64,000 nucleotides of DNA from Pseudomonadota bacterium (lineage in GTDB: Bacteria > Pseudomonadota > Gammaproteobacteria > Xanthomonadales > Xanthomonadaceae): positions 372,001 through 436,000 of the forward strand of contig JAFEBX010000011.1 of the NCBI GenBank assembly GCA_018242425.1, read 5' to 3'. The translations under genes were made by a program, and so were the position numbers. Shown in pieces: positions 24,845 to 37,526 of the stretch. How positions within the stretch are numbered: position 1 is the first letter of the stretch; the number at the start of each line of letters is the position of its first letter. A model generated the notes under the pieces. The model was not told the DNA's origin. It made no database searches and saw nothing but the letters and a program-made list of their open reading frames with translations.

Positions 24845-25963
24845 ATGACAGAAACACACACGCCGGCCGCGGAGTGGATCCGGGATCCGGCCATCCTGCG
24901 GACGCTCCGCAGCGGCGCGGGCCCACGCATCGGCCTCGACACCGAATTCATACGTGAGCGCACCTACTGGCCCGTGCTGGCGCTGGTGCAGATCTCCACG
25001 CCGGAACGCATCCTGCTGGTCGACCCGCGCGTTCCCGGCATCCCCGAAGCGCTGCGTGAATGGCTGGACGATGCCTCGATCCTCAAGGTGATGCACAGCG
25101 CCGGCGAGGACCTGATCGCGCTGCGCCAAGCCTGCGGGGCACTGCCGGCGCCGCTGTTCGATACCCAGACCGCCGCCGCGCTGGCGGGCATGGGCGCGGG
25201 ACTCGGCTACCAGTCGCTGGTGCGCGAGATCACCGGTGTCGAATTGGCCAAGGGCGAAACCCGCACCGACTGGCTGCAACGACCGCTGACGCCGGCCCAA
25301 TGCGACTACGCCGCCGACGATGTCCGCCACCTGTTCGCGCTGCACGATGCGCTGGGCGCGCGCCTGCACGCACTTGGCCGCGAGAATTGGCTGGAACAGG
25401 ATTGCGCGCTGGCGATCGAACTCGCGCGCGAACATCACGCGGACCCGTGGCCACATCTTGGCGTGCGTGCGGCGCAGGTGCTCGATCGCCCCGCGCAGAC
25501 GCGCCTGATGCGCCTGCTGCGCTGGCGCGATCGGCGCGCGGTGGAACGCGACCTGCCGCGCAACTGGGTGATCGCGCCCGAACTGGCGATCGACCTCGCA
25601 CGCATCGATCCGGTCGATCGCGATGCGGTGTCGGCACTGCTGGCGCGCACGCCGAAGGCGCCGCAATCGCCGGCTGATGCCATCACCCAGGCGCTCTCCA
25701 CCGCGGTTGCCGATGAAGCCGACATGCCGCTGGTGATCGATGACCGCAACCGCGATCGTCGCCAATTGCAGGCACTGCAGGCGGCCGTGGCGAAACGCAG
25801 CAGCGAACTGGGATTGCCCGATGGCGTGCTGGCATCGCGACGCATCCTGCAGGCATGGCAGGACACCGGCGCATGGCCGGAAACGGTGAGTGCGTGGCGC
25901 CGCAGCGAACTGGATGCACTCATGGCTGCAGCAAATGCGAAGGCGGAGACGGCAAATGCGTAG
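24845..25963 (+). CDS. rnd: Ribonuclease D
   Basis: A 372-aa 3'-5' exoribonuclease that trims tRNA and other small RNA precursors. The DEDD catalytic residues are visible: D32 and E34 in GLDTEF, D89 in HSAGEDL, and Y155 with D158/D159 in CDYAADDV. The C-terminal part (about 210-370) contains the HRDC-type helical domains. It is divergent from the FGE-like gene (35-bp spacer) and overlaps the start of the following NlpC/P60 gene by 8 bp. Confidence 0.93.
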   Translation: MTETHTPAAEWIRDPAILRTLRSGAGPRIGLDTEFIRERTYWPVLALVQISTPERILLVDPRVPGIPEALREWLDDASILKVMHSAGEDLIALRQACGALPAPLFDTQTAAALAGMGAGLGYQSLVREITGVELAKGETRTDWLQRPLTPAQCDYAADDVRHLFALHDALGARLHALGRENWLEQDCALAIELAREHHADPWPHLGVRAAQVLDRPAQTRLMRLLRWRDRRAVERDLPRNWVIAPELAIDLARIDPVDRDAVSALLARTPKAPQSPADAITQALSTAVADEADMPLVIDDRNRDRRQLQALQAAVAKRSSELGLPDGVLASRRILQAWQDTGAWPETVSAWRRSELDALMAAANAKAETANA

Positions 25964-27323
25964 CCAGCGCTTCCTTGTCGTTGGGCTGGTCGCGGCACTG
26001 CTTGCCGCCTGCGCAACACCGGCGTCCACTCCCGCGCCAAGCGTCCAATCCGTACCCGCTGCAGCGCCGCGCAACGGCAGCGCGGGATTGCAGGTCCCCG
26101 GCATCTCGCCGCAACAATTGCACGCAGATTACTGGCTGGCGCGCAGCCCCGACGCCGACCACATCCGCCTCGATGCCGCGCAGGTCGCCGCGCTCGACGC
26201 CGAGCAGTTCCAGCGCGATCCCACCTTCAACCGCCTTGATGCCTTTCCCACGACGATGGACGGAAGTCGCGTGCGTGGCTGGATCGAACAACTCGCCAAG
26301 CGCCCGTCCGGATTGCTCGGCAAGGATGGCGATGCGGTCAGCGACAGCCAGGTCGACGCATGGATGGCCAGTCGCGCCATCGACGACATTCCGGCGCAGG
26401 TGAAGCCACGCTGGGCGATCGTCACCCGTCGCGCAAACCTTCGCACCTTCCCCACCGATGTCCGTGTCTTCCGCAATGCACAGGGCATCCGCGAACGCAT
26501 CGATCGCTTCCAGGAAACCGCACTGTTCCCGGGCACGCCGGTCGCGGTATTGCACGCCAGTCGCGACGGCAAATGGGTATTCGTCGTCAGCCCGACCTAC
26601 AAGGCATGGATGGATCGCGAGCCGCTGGCCTACGCATCGCAATCCGAAGTCCTCGCATTCGCACGCAACGCCACCCATCGGGTGATCGCGCCGCGCCTGC
26701 TTGCCGATGGCCGCCAGCTCGACATGAGTACACCGGTCGCCATCGTCAACGGCAAGGCCGTGCTTCCGGCCTGTGCCAACGAATGCCGCCTGACGGAACA
26801 TGATGTCGAACTTCCGGCCGGCAGCACTGTCGCCGGAGCCCTGCCCTACAGCCAACGCAATCTGCTCACGCAGGCTTTCCGCCTGCTCGGCGAACCCTAC
26901 GGCTGGGGCCATGCCGACGGCACCCGCGACTGCAGCGGCTTCGTCTCCGACGTCTATCGCAGCGTCGGCGTGCAACTGGCGCGCAATACCGGCGACCAGC
27001 GCGATTCGCCGGTGCTGCAGACGCAACGCTTCGACGAGCGCTCCACCCGAGCGCAACGACTCGCGGCACTGGCGAAGGCGCAACCGGGCGACCTGATCTT
27101 CATCCCCGGGCACGTGATGATGGTGATCGGCCATCTCGACGGACGCACGTACGTCATCCACGACACCCCGGGCGTGCGCATCAACGACGCCGACGGCAAG
27201 CCGCGGCCGTATCCGCTGGATGGGGTTTCAGTGACGCCGCTGGAACCGTTGCGCGCCGATGCGCAACGCGACTTCATCGACATCATGCTGGCCTTGCAGC
27301 ACGTGATGCCGAGCCACGACTGA
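25956..27323 (+). CDS. SH3/NlpC-P60 (C40) peptidoglycan endopeptidase lipoprotein
   Basis: A 455-aa lipoprotein (signal ending ALLAAC) predicted to cleave peptide stems of peptidoglycan. SH3b-like domains occupy about 140-285 (e.g. KPRWAIVTRRANLRTFPTD). The C-terminal NlpC/P60 domain has the catalytic Cys in DCSGFVSD (C326) and His in IPGHVMMVIG (H386). It resembles SH3_6-NLPC_P60 family members such as YgfJ-type hydrolases, with an N-terminal helical domain. The start overlaps the end of rnd by 8 bp. Confidence 0.9.
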   Translation: MRSQRFLVVGLVAALLAACATPASTPAPSVQSVPAAAPRNGSAGLQVPGISPQQLHADYWLARSPDADHIRLDAAQVAALDAEQFQRDPTFNRLDAFPTTMDGSRVRGWIEQLAKRPSGLLGKDGDAVSDSQVDAWMASRAIDDIPAQVKPRWAIVTRRANLRTFPTDVRVFRNAQGIRERIDRFQETALFPGTPVAVLHASRDGKWVFVVSPTYKAWMDREPLAYASQSEVLAFARNATHRVIAPRLLADGRQLDMSTPVAIVNGKAVLPACANECRLTEHDVELPAGSTVAGALPYSQRNLLTQAFRLLGEPYGWGHADGTRDCSGFVSDVYRSVGVQLARNTGDQRDSPVLQTQRFDERSTRAQRLAALAKAQPGDLIFIPGHVMMVIGHLDGRTYVIHDTPGVRINDADGKPRPYPLDGVSVTPLEPLRADAQRDFIDIMLALQHVMPSHD

Positions 27324-27342
27324 CCGCCCGACACGGATCCCG

Positions 27343-28140
27343 TCAGGCCTTGATCGCGCGCGTCATCAGGTAGGACTGGTGGACGATGTTGCGGACGAAG
27401 AATTGCCCGACCAATTCGATGAACTCGCGGCGGAACTGCGCCAGCCGCGTCGGGTCGTCTGCAAGCACCGACACCAGCTTCGCCACCGGCCCCGCGGATT
27501 GCTCCATCAGCGTAACGAAGTGCTGGGGGCTGAGCGCAGGGAAACGCAATTCATCGCGGCGGAATTCGATGTCACGCACCTTGTCTCCAAGCCGCTGCAA
27601 TATCGTCGCGGGATCGCCCCATTCCTGCGGCGGCGCCGCGCCCGGCGGCGGCGGCAGATAGCCGGACACCAGCGCGAAGATCCTGCCGACCAGCATTTCC
27701 GGCGGCCACGTCGAGAATGCGATGCGCCCGCCCGGCTTCAACACGCGCAGCATCTCCGCGACGGCAACCTCGGAACGTGGCGCAAACATGTGCCCGTACT
27801 GGCTCAGGACCGCGTCGAACGATGCATCGGGCCAGGGTAGCGCCTCGACGTCGCCTTCCGTGAATTCGCTTTCCACGCCGGCCAGCGCCGCGTTCCTGCG
27901 CGCCTCGTCGAGCAGGACCGGAGAGAGATCCAGCCCGCATGCCTTCGCGCCCGTGCGCGCTGCCGTCACGGCGACCACACCGGTCCCGCAAGCGACATCA
28001 AGAACGGACTGACCGGGGAGTATCCCGGCGAATTCCACCAGGCAGGCTGCCGGTGGCGTGGTAGATGCCGCGATCGGGACGAACAACGCCCATGCCTCGC
28101 GCTGGGCTGCCTTGAACTGTGCAAACGGATCAGTTGCCAT
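27343..28140 (-). CDS. Class I SAM-dependent methyltransferase
   Basis: A 265-aa soluble methyltransferase. The SAM-binding motif I VLDVACGTGVVA lies at about 47-58; LDLSPVLLDEARRNA (motif II) and the FDAVLSQYGHMF and RVLKPGGRIAFSTW segments follow, as in the UbiE/Methyltransf_11 group. The substrate is unknown. The ATG at 28140 (MATDPFAQFKAAQ) is chosen; the upstream in-frame extension runs into tRNA-Ser. It lies 40 bp downstream of that tRNA on the same strand. Confidence 0.9.
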   Translation of the reverse strand: MATDPFAQFKAAQREAWALFVPIAASTTPPAACLVEFAGILPGQSVLDVACGTGVVAVTAARTGAKACGLDLSPVLLDEARRNAALAGVESEFTEGDVEALPWPDASFDAVLSQYGHMFAPRSEVAVAEMLRVLKPGGRIAFSTWPPEMLVGRIFALVSGYLPPPPGAAPPQEWGDPATILQRLGDKVRDIEFRRDELRFPALSPQHFVTLMEQSAGPVAKLVSVLADDPTRLAQFRREFIELVGQFFVRNIVHQSYLMTRAIKA

Positions 28141-28179
28141 CCCGAATCCCTCCGGAACATTGGCGAACGATGCTGGAGC

Positions 28180-28272
28180 TGGCGGAAACGGAGGGATTCG
28201 AACCCTCGATGCAGCTTTTGACCGCATACTCCCTTAGCAGGGGAGCCCCTTCGGCCTCTCGGGCACGTTTCC
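28180..28272 (-). tRNA. tRNA-Ser (anticodon GCT)
   Basis: A 93-nt tRNA with a long variable arm. The acceptor stem GGAAACG pairs with CGTTTCC, the discriminator is G, and CCA is encoded. The anticodon stem CTCCC/GGGAG encloses the loop CTGCTAA, giving anticodon GCT (Ser codons AGC/AGU). The T-arm contains GGTTCGAATCC. It is located downstream of csrA on the same strand, as in other xanthomonads. Confidence 0.97.
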
Positions 28273-28352
28273 GGGTAGAACTGGATCCCGGCGCTTGGCC
28301 GGGTCGCTAGGATACCGTCGCAGGCGGTTCGCGTAAACCGCACTCGCGCTGA

Positions 28353-28544
28353 TTACGCCTCGTGTTCGACGGGAGCGTCGTCGTCCTTCTGGATCTTCTG
28401 GTAGATCTCTTCACGATGCACCGCGACGTCCTTGGGCGCGGTGATACCGATACGCACCTGGTTTCCCTTGACGCCCAGGACCGTGACGGTCACCGAGTCT
28501 CCAATCATCAGGGTTTCCCCGACTCTGCGGGTCAAAATCAACAT
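28353..28544 (-). CDS. csrA: Carbon storage regulator CsrA (RsmA)
   Basis: A 63-aa RNA-binding protein that binds GGA motifs in mRNA leaders to control translation of carbon, biofilm, motility and virulence genes. The sequence [16 protein letters not shown] and [13 protein letters not shown] is diagnostic. The C-terminal acidic tail is short. A GGAG site lies upstream of the ATG at 28544; the longer in-frame frame is not needed. It follows alaS by 130 bp, a classic arrangement. Confidence 0.97.
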   Translation of the reverse strand: MLILTRRVGETLMIGDSVTVTVLGVKGNQVRIGITAPKDVAVHREEIYQKIQKDDDAPVEHEA

Positions 28545-28674
28545 CGAGACAGCTCTCCAATTACATTCGGTCGGGGGACACCGGCTAAACCTCATGGTTC
28601 AGCAATGTGCACATTCTAATCACATAAATCCCAACAGATCAGCCCCTTGTTGGTACTGAATCGCAGATCGGGCT

Positions 28675-31308
<2,634 letters not shown>

Positions 31309-31435
31309 GGCATCTAAATCGGGCGGATGGCCCGCGATGCCAACGAAATGTGGGCGAAACAGGCGCGGACCAACGGGCCGACTAGGGTATCAGCACCGCC
31401 CCGTACGGGCGAATCGGCCAGGCACCATCAGAAAC

Positions 31436-31966
31436 TTAGGGATCGTCGGGATCGAACCGCGTCGCTGCCCGAACCTGATCCATGGTGTAGCCACGCCGGA
31501 GCAGGAAGTCGGCGGCCTTGCGCTGGGCCGCGCGTTCCCCGGCAAGGGCGTCGGGATGCCGACGACGGATCAGGTCACGGGCCTGTACAGCCCAATCCGT
31601 TTCCGAAGCTTCCAGCGCGACCCTGGCCTGGTCGCCATCGAGGCCGTGGGTCTCGAGTTCGGCACGGATCCGCCGCGGCCCGTAGCCGGACATGGTGCGG
31701 CTGCGCACCAGCGATTCGGCGAAGCGGCCATCGTCCTGCCAGCCTTCGGCGACCATTCGTGCCACCGCGGCATCGGCGTCCGTCACCGGGACGCCGCGGA
31801 TCGTCAGTTTCCGCAACAGCTCCTTGCGGGAATGCTCGCGCCGGACCAGCAGCCCGAGCGCACGTTGCGCCGGGCTCGGTTCAGGCCGGGTACGGCGGCG
31901 GGGGCGCGAGGAAGCTCCGCCCGCCGCCGTCCCGAATTCGTCATCCGGCGCGCCCGGTTCCAACAT
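31436..31966 (-). CDS. recX: Regulatory protein RecX
   Basis: A 176-aa RecA modulator that limits RecA filament growth during SOS repair. The N-terminus is Arg/Pro-rich; the core contains three-helix repeats with ALGLLVRREHSRKELLRKL and YGPRRIRAELETHG, typical of RecX. The ATG shares one base with the recA stop (TGATG), so it is coupled to recA. Confidence 0.94.
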   Translation of the reverse strand: MLEPGAPDDEFGTAAGGASSRPRRRTRPEPSPAQRALGLLVRREHSRKELLRKLTIRGVPVTDADAAVARMVAEGWQDDGRFAESLVRSRTMSGYGPRRIRAELETHGLDGDQARVALEASETDWAVQARDLIRRRHPDALAGERAAQRKAADFLLRRGYTMDQVRAATRFDPDDP

Positions 31967-32991
31967 CAGTCCTCGGCGTCTTCATTGCGGCTGGCTTCCT
32001 CCGGCACGAACTTCTCGCGCAGGGCAGCTTCCAGTTCGGTGGCGACCGTGGGGTTTTCCTTGAGGTACTGGCGAGCGTTTTCCTTGCCCTGGCCGATACG
32101 TTCGCTGCCGTAGCTGTACCAGGCGCCGGACTTCTCGACCAGCTTGGCATCAACGCCCATGTCGATCAGTTCGCCTTCACGGCTGATGCCCTCGCCGTAG
32201 AGGATCTCGGTGATGACCTGCTTGAACGGCGGCGCCAGCTTGTTCTTGACCACCTTGATGCGGGTCTGGTTGCCGATGATCTCGTCACCCTTCTTGATCG
32301 CGCCGATGCGACGGATGTCGAGGCGCACCGAAGCGTAGAACTTGAGCGCGTTGCCGCCCGTGGTCACTTCCGGGCTCTGGCCCGGCATCATCACGCCGAT
32401 CTTCATGCGCAACTGGTTGATGAAGACCACCAGGCAGTTGCTGCGCTTGATGTTACCGGTGAGCTTGCGCAGGGCCTGGCTCATCAGGCGCGCCTGCAGG
32501 CCGGGGAGCTGGTCGCCCATCTCGCCTTCGATTTCGGCCTTCGGCGTCAGTGCCGCGACCGAGTCGACGACCACGATGTCGACCGCGTTGGAACGCACCA
32601 GCATGTCGGCGATTTCCAGCGCCTGTTCGCCGGTGTCGGGCTGCGACAGCAGGAGGTCATCGAGGTTGACGCCCAGCTTGCGGGCATAGACCGGGTCGAG
32701 CGCGTGTTCGGCGTCGATGAAGGCCGCGGTGCCACCGGCCTTCTGGCATTCGGCGATCGCCTGCAGCGTCAGCGTGGTCTTGCCCGAGGATTCCGGACCG
32801 TAGATTTCGACCACGCGGCCCTTGGGCAGGCCACCGATGCCGAGCGCGATGTCGAGCATCAGCGAACCGGTGCCGATGGTTTCCACCGCTTCCACCGGGC
32901 GCTCGCCCATGCGCATTACCGAGCCCTTGCCGAACTGCTTCTCGATCTGGCTCAGGGCCGCGGCCAGTGCGCGCTGCTTGTTCTCGTCCAT
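31966..32991 (-). CDS. recA: Recombinase RecA
   Basis: A 341-aa DNA strand-exchange ATPase; its filament also triggers LexA self-cleavage. Walker [10 protein letters not shown], Walker [10 protein letters not shown], the L1/L2 loops ([13 protein letters not shown], then [14 protein letters not shown]) and an acidic tail ([11 protein letters not shown]) are all present. The ATG at 32991 ([13 protein letters not shown]) has AGAGGA in front; the upstream TTG is rejected. No TTAG-N6-TACTA LexA box was found in its own 160-bp leader, so SOS control probably comes partly from lexA read-through or an unseen site. Confidence 0.98.
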   Translation of the reverse strand: MDENKQRALAAALSQIEKQFGKGSVMRMGERPVEAVETIGTGSLMLDIALGIGGLPKGRVVEIYGPESSGKTTLTLQAIAECQKAGGTAAFIDAEHALDPVYARKLGVNLDDLLLSQPDTGEQALEIADMLVRSNAVDIVVVDSVAALTPKAEIEGEMGDQLPGLQARLMSQALRKLTGNIKRSNCLVVFINQLRMKIGVMMPGQSPEVTTGGNALKFYASVRLDIRRIGAIKKGDEIIGNQTRIKVVKNKLAPPFKQVITEILYGEGISREGELIDMGVDAKLVEKSGAWYSYGSERIGQGKENARQYLKENPTVATELEAALREKFVPEEASRNEDAED

Positions 32992-33151
32992 CGTGGTCGT
33001 CCTCTTCAAAGTTGTTGTATTCGCGTGTTGGAAACAGTGTCGTGGGTGGTGATCGCACAGACTGCGACAGCTGGTTCCATATCCAGACTGGCCGCTGAAC
33101 CGGTGGCGCCATAGCGGCGCGCTACCCGGTTTGCCGTGGGGAAACGCCCCG

Positions 33152-33802
33152 TCATGCGCTGGGTCGAATCAGCCCGCAGTACAGGCCTTCGATCGCGAAG
33201 TCCTGGCCGGGCAGCACTTCGATCGGTGCGTAATCGGGATTGCGCGGCAGCAGGCGGATGCCCTCGCGACCGTTGCGGAACAGCTTGACGGTGATTTCCT
33301 CGTCGATGCGCGCGACCACGATCTGGCCGCTGCGGGCGTCGTTGGTGCGATGGACGCCGATCAGGTCGCCGTCGAAGATGCCTTCGTCGCGCATCGAATC
33401 ACCCTTCACCCGCAGCAGGTAGTCGGGCTTGGGCGAGAAGAACACGCGATCCAGCACCACGTAACTGTCGGAACCGATGTCGGCGCCGATCGGCACGCCG
33501 GCAGCGACCTGGCCGAGGACCGGCAGGCGCACCGCGTCTTCATTCAACGATTCCAGCTCCAACGCCGCCTGCACCCGGCTCGGCGGGCGCAGCAGCTTCA
33601 GGCTGCGCGCCTTGCCCGGCGAACGGGCGATCGCGCCGGCGGCTTCCAGAGCCTCCAGGTGGTACTGGGCGGCACGCACGCCCTTGAAGCCGAAGGCACG
33701 GGCGATCTCGGTCTGGGCCGGGGCGACACCGTCCACTTCGATGCGCTCGGCGATGAAGTCGAGAATCGCCTGCTGGGTCTGGCTGAGGTCTGTCTGGTTC
33801 AT
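33152..33802 (-). CDS. lexA: SOS repressor LexA
   Basis: A 216-aa repressor. The N-terminal winged helix (about 1-70) contains [26 protein letters not shown]; the C-terminal S24 protease domain has the Ala-Gly cleavage site in [10 protein letters not shown], the catalytic Ser in GDSMRDEG and Lys in EEITVKL. The recognition helix ([13 protein letters not shown]) is of the xanthomonad type rather than the E. coli type, in line with its TTAG-N6-TACTA operator at 33808-33822. That box is only 5 nt from the ATG and no Shine-Dalgarno is seen, so a leaderless or very short-leader mRNA is possible. Confidence 0.96.
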   Translation of the reverse strand: MNQTDLSQTQQAILDFIAERIEVDGVAPAQTEIARAFGFKGVRAAQYHLEALEAAGAIARSPGKARSLKLLRPPSRVQAALELESLNEDAVRLPVLGQVAAGVPIGADIGSDSYVVLDRVFFSPKPDYLLRVKGDSMRDEGIFDGDLIGVHRTNDARSGQIVVARIDEEITVKLFRNGREGIRLLPRNPDYAPIEVLPGQDFAIEGLYCGLIRPSA

Positions 33803-33807
33803 GTGAG

Positions 33808-33822
33808 TAGTAATACTGCTAA
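33808..33822 (-). promoter_or_regulatory. LexA (SOS) box of lexA
   Basis: On the minus strand this reads TTAGCAGTATTACTA, an exact match to the TTAG-N6-TACTA LexA box described for Xanthomonas and relatives. It ends 5 nt from the lexA start codon, so LexA binding would cover the transcription start and ribosome-binding region. Confidence 0.85.
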
Positions 33823-33870
33823 CAAATCAGACTGTCAATCACCCCGCCCGATCTGCTGCAATGCCCGGCA

Positions 33871-34251
33871 ATGAACAACTCCACTTGCCCCTGCGATCCC
33901 GCCCGCCGCTATGCCGACTGCTGCGGACCGCTCCACGCCGGCACCCCGGCCCGCGATGCCGAAGCCCTGATGCGCTCCCGCTACAGCGCCTACGTGATGG
34001 GACTGGAAGACTATTTGCTGGTGAGCTGGCATCCGACGACGCGACCGCAACCGCCGCTACTGGGCTCCGGCTCAACGCTGAAATGGCTGCGCCTGAAGGT
34101 GATCGAACATCGCGCGATCGACGCCGACCACGCCGAGGTGGAATTCGAAGCGCGCTGCCTGGAAAACGGCGCCCGTCGCGACCTGCACGAACGCAGCCGC
34201 TTCGTCCGCGAAGGCGGCCACTGGTTCTACGTGGACGGCGTGATCCGCTAG
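33871..34251 (+). CDS. YchJ family SEC-C motif protein
   Basis: A 126-aa protein with an N-terminal zinc-binding SEC-C motif (CPCDPARRYADCCGPLH; Cys 6, 8, 17, 18) followed by the YchJ/UPF0225 NTF2-like domain (AEALMRSRYSAYVMG, YLLVSWHPTTRP). The function is unknown; it may bind protein or nucleic acid. It is divergent from lexA (68-bp spacer that carries the LexA box) and its stop overlaps the convergent pncC stop by 4 bp. Confidence 0.93.
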   Translation: MNNSTCPCDPARRYADCCGPLHAGTPARDAEALMRSRYSAYVMGLEDYLLVSWHPTTRPQPPLLGSGSTLKWLRLKVIEHRAIDADHAEVEFEARCLENGARRDLHERSRFVREGGHWFYVDGVIR

Positions 34252-34748
34252 ACCGCTTCGTCCATCAATCCGCGCAGGGCCGTCGCCACTGTCTGCCGGC
34301 GCACGGCTTCGCGATCGCCATCGAAGTGGAAGACATTCGCGCGCGCGTAACCACCACGGCGCTTCCAGCCGATCCACACCGTGCCCACCGGCTTGTCGTC
34401 GCTGCCGCCCCCGGGGCCGGCAATGCCGGTGACCGCGACCGCGATATTGGCGCCGGAATGGATCAGCGCCCCGGAGACCATTTCGATCGCACATTCGCGA
34501 CTGACCGCACCCTGCTGTTCCAGCGTCTGCGGACGCACGCCGAGCAAGGCCTGCTTGGCCTCGTAGCTGTAGACGACCATCCCGCAGTCGAACCACGCCG
34601 ATGAGCCGGCGACGTCGGTCGCGAGCTTGGCGATCCAGCCACCGGTGCAGCTTTCGGCGGTGACCAGCGTCAACCGCCGCGCCTGCAGCCATGTGGCGAC
34701 GTCGTGGATCAGGCGCTGGAGTTCGGCGTCGCTGGGAATGCCGGCCAT
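34248..34748 (-). CDS. pncC: CinA-family nicotinamide-nucleotide amidohydrolase (PncC)
   Basis: A 166-aa enzyme that deamidates nicotinamide mononucleotide to nicotinic acid mononucleotide in NAD recycling. The family core is clear: [40 protein letters not shown], and [22 protein letters not shown]. The COG1058 N-terminal half of full-length CinA is absent. The ATG at 34748 is the family start. It is divergent from mutS (57-bp spacer), a common arrangement (cinA/pncC next to recA or mutS). Confidence 0.93.
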   Translation of the reverse strand: MAGIPSDAELQRLIHDVATWLQARRLTLVTAESCTGGWIAKLATDVAGSSAWFDCGMVVYSYEAKQALLGVRPQTLEQQGAVSRECAIEMVSGALIHSGANIAVAVTGIAGPGGGSDDKPVGTVWIGWKRRGGYARANVFHFDGDREAVRRQTVATALRGLMDEAV

Positions 34749-34805
34749 CGGAAGTCTCGGGCGGGATGCGTGACAATAGCCGATCACGCCCATCGCCCGC
34801 ACCAC

Positions 34806-37376
34806 ATGTCCGCAGCCGAACACACGCCATTGATGAAGCAGTATTTCGCCGCCAAGGCGGAACATCCCGACGTGTTGCTGCTGTTCCGGATGGGCGATTT
34901 CTACGAGCTTTTCTACGACGACGCGCGGCGCGCCGCCAAATTGCTCGACATCACCCTGACCCAGCGCGGCCAGAGCGCGGGCCAGCCGATCCCGATGGCC
35001 GGGGTGCCGGTGCACGCCTACGAGGGTTATCTGGCGCGACTGGTGGCGCTGGGCGAATCGGTGGCGATCTGCGAACAGATCGGTGATCCCGCGACATCAA
35101 AGGGACTGGTCGAACGCAAGGTGGTGCGGATCGTCACGCCGGGCACGGTGACCGACGAAGCCCTGCTGCAGGATCGTCGCGACACCCTGTTGATGGCAGT
35201 CGCACGCGGGCGCGATGGTTATGGGCTGGCCTGGGCCGATCTTGCCGGCGGCCGGATGATGGCGGCGCAACTGCGTGATGCCGATGCACTGGAAGCGGAA
35301 CTGGCGCGACTCGATCCCGCCGAACTGCTGATCGCCGATGAAGACGGTTGGCCGGAGTTCGTGACGCAGCGCGGTGGCGTGCGCAAGCGTGCGCCATGGC
35401 TGTTCGATGCCGACAGCGGACGTCGCAAGCTGATCGATTTCTTCAACGTCCACGATCTCGGCGCCTACGGCATCGAGGATGCACCGCACGCGATCGCGGC
35501 GCTCGGCGCATTGCTCGGTTATGTCGAGGAGACGCAGAAGCAGCGCCTTCCACACCTCACGTCGATCGCGGTGGAATCGGGCGACGACGCCATCGCGATG
35601 AACGCCGCGACGCGTCGTCATCTTGAACTCGACACCCGCATCGACGGCGACACGAAGAACACCTTGCTCGGCGTGCTCGACTCCACCATTTCGCCGATGG
35701 GCGGGCGCTTGCTGCGGCGTTGGCTGCATCGCCCGCTGCGTGACCACGGCATCGTGCGCGAACGCCAGCATGCAGTGACGACATTGCTGGGTTCCGGAAA
35801 GCTCGACGATTTGCGTGAGACCTTCCGTGGCCTCGGCGATCTCGAACGCATCCTCACCCGCATCGCCCTGCGCAGCGCACGCCCACGCGATCTCTCCACC
35901 CTGCGCGATGGCCTGGCGCTGACGCCGCGCATCGCCGGATTGCTCGCCGGCCTCGATTCGCCACGGTTGCAGGCACTCGCCACCGAGCTCGGCCAGCACG
36001 ACGACATCGCCCGATTGCTGGAAACCGCCGTCGTCGCGCAGCCACCGTTGCTCGCCCGCGATGGCGGCGTGATCGCCGAAGGCTATGACGCCGAACTCGA
36101 CGAGCTGCGCATGCTCTCGACCCATGCCGACCAGTTCCTGATCGACCTCGAACAACGCGAACGCGAAGCCACCGGCATCGCCACGCTCAAGGTCGGCTAC
36201 AACCGCGTCCACGGCTATTACATCGAACTCGGCAAGGCGCAGGCCGAGAAGGCGCCGGTCCATTACACGCGCCGGCAGACGCTGGCCAATGCCGAGCGTT
36301 ACATCACCGAGGAGCTGAAATCCTTCGAGGACAAGGTGCTGTCGGCGCGCGAACGTTCACTGGCGCGCGAGAAGCAGTTGTACGACGGCTTGCTCGACGC
36401 CCTGAACGTCGATCTCGAACCATTGAAGCGCTGCGCCGCGGCGCTGTCGGAGCTCGACGTGCTGGCCTGCTTCGCCGAACGCGCCGACGCCCTCGACTGG
36501 CGCGCCCCGGAACTGGTCGATGCACCGCAACTCCACATCGAGCGCGGCCGCCATCCGGTGGTGGAAGCCGTGCGCGAGGATCCGTTCACGCCCAACGACC
36601 TCGATCTCTCGCCCGAACGCCGCATGCTGGTCATCACCGGCCCCAACATGGGCGGCAAGAGCACCTACATGCGCCAGATCGCGCTGATCGTGCTGCTCGC
36701 CAACATCGGCAGTTTCGTCCCGGCATCCAGCGCGCGCATCGGCCCGGTCGATCGCATCCTCACCCGCATCGGTGCCGGCGACGATCTCGCCAAGGGCCAG
36801 TCGACCTTCATGGTCGAGATGAGCGAAACCAGTTACATCCTCCACCACGCCACCGCGCAATCACTGGTGCTGATGGATGAAATCGGCCGCGGCACCTCGA
36901 CCTACGACGGACTGGCGCTGGCCGATGCCTGCGCGCGCCATCTCGCCGAAACCAACCGCAGCTTCACCTTGTTCGCCACCCACTACTTCGAACTCACTGC
37001 GCTCGCGCAAGCGGACAGCGGCATCGCCAACGTCCATCTCGATGCCGTCGAACACGGCGACGCACTGGTGTTCATGCATTCGGTGAAGGATGGCCCGGCC
37101 AACCGCAGCTTCGGCCTGCAGGTGGCCGCACTGGCCGGCCTGCCGAAATCGGTGGTGCGCGATGCGCGCGCGCGACTCGCCGAACTCGAACGGCATGGCC
37201 GCGACGACACCGCGGCACAGGCACCACTGACCGCCGACACGCTCGACAATCCGCAACAGATCGGTCTGTTCGCGCCGCGTTCCGCGGCACTCGATGCTCT
37301 CGCCGGCATCGATCCCGACGAACTCACGCCGAAACAGGCGCTGGAAGCGTTGTATCGCCTCAAGGCGCTGGGCTGA
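34806..37376 (+). CDS. mutS: DNA mismatch repair protein MutS
   Basis: An 856-aa mismatch sensor ATPase. The N-terminal mismatch-binding domain has the [14 protein letters not shown] motif, whose Phe stacks on the mismatch. The C-terminal ATPase domain has Walker [10 protein letters not shown] (from residue 612), [17 protein letters not shown] (Walker B and signature) and FATHYFELT. The C-terminus includes the helix-turn-helix dimer region ([16 protein letters not shown]). The ATG at 34806 gives [17 protein letters not shown]; the longer in-frame ORF overlaps pncC and is rejected. Confidence 0.97.
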   Translation: MSAAEHTPLMKQYFAAKAEHPDVLLLFRMGDFYELFYDDARRAAKLLDITLTQRGQSAGQPIPMAGVPVHAYEGYLARLVALGESVAICEQIGDPATSKGLVERKVVRIVTPGTVTDEALLQDRRDTLLMAVARGRDGYGLAWADLAGGRMMAAQLRDADALEAELARLDPAELLIADEDGWPEFVTQRGGVRKRAPWLFDADSGRRKLIDFFNVHDLGAYGIEDAPHAIAALGALLGYVEETQKQRLPHLTSIAVESGDDAIAMNAATRRHLELDTRIDGDTKNTLLGVLDSTISPMGGRLLRRWLHRPLRDHGIVRERQHAVTTLLGSGKLDDLRETFRGLGDLERILTRIALRSARPRDLSTLRDGLALTPRIAGLLAGLDSPRLQALATELGQHDDIARLLETAVVAQPPLLARDGGVIAEGYDAELDELRMLSTHADQFLIDLEQREREATGIATLKVGYNRVHGYYIELGKAQAEKAPVHYTRRQTLANAERYITEELKSFEDKVLSARERSLAREKQLYDGLLDALNVDLEPLKRCAAALSELDVLACFAERADALDWRAPELVDAPQLHIERGRHPVVEAVREDPFTPNDLDLSPERRMLVITGPNMGGKSTYMRQIALIVLLANIGSFVPASSARIGPVDRILTRIGAGDDLAKGQSTFMVEMSETSYILHHATAQSLVLMDEIGRGTSTYDGLALADACARHLAETNRSFTLFATHYFELTALAQADSGIANVHLDAVEHGDALVFMHSVKDGPANRSFGLQVAALAGLPKSVVRDARARLAELERHGRDDTAAQAPLTADTLDNPQQIGLFAPRSAALDALAGIDPDELTPKQALEALYRLKALG

Positions 37377-37441
37377 CCCGGCGCATCGTTTCACGGCTGC
37401 TTATCTTCCGGGCTGGCAGACTGCTGGCACGTTGATCGACG

Positions 37442-37461
37442 ATGACTATCACTTTAGTCAT
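37442..37461. promoter_or_regulatory. Palindrome upstream of catalase gene
   Basis: A perfect 7-bp inverted repeat ATGACTA/TAGTCAT with a 6-nt spacer, followed by TTTTA, in the AT-rich gap between mutS and the catalase gene. It could be an operator of a peroxide or other stress regulator, or a weak mutS terminator. It does not match the OxyR ATAG-N7-CTAT pattern well. Several ATCGAT hexamers lie just downstream. Confidence 0.4.
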
Positions 37462-37526
37462 TTTTATCGATTTCCATTTGCGCCATCGATCGTCGAGCAT
37501 CAATCGATCTTCCACGGAGCAGTGCG

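Noticed and set aside
37442..37461. OxyR binding site for the catalase gene
   Set aside because: The palindrome does not show the ATAG-N7-CTAT spacing; kept only as an unassigned palindrome.
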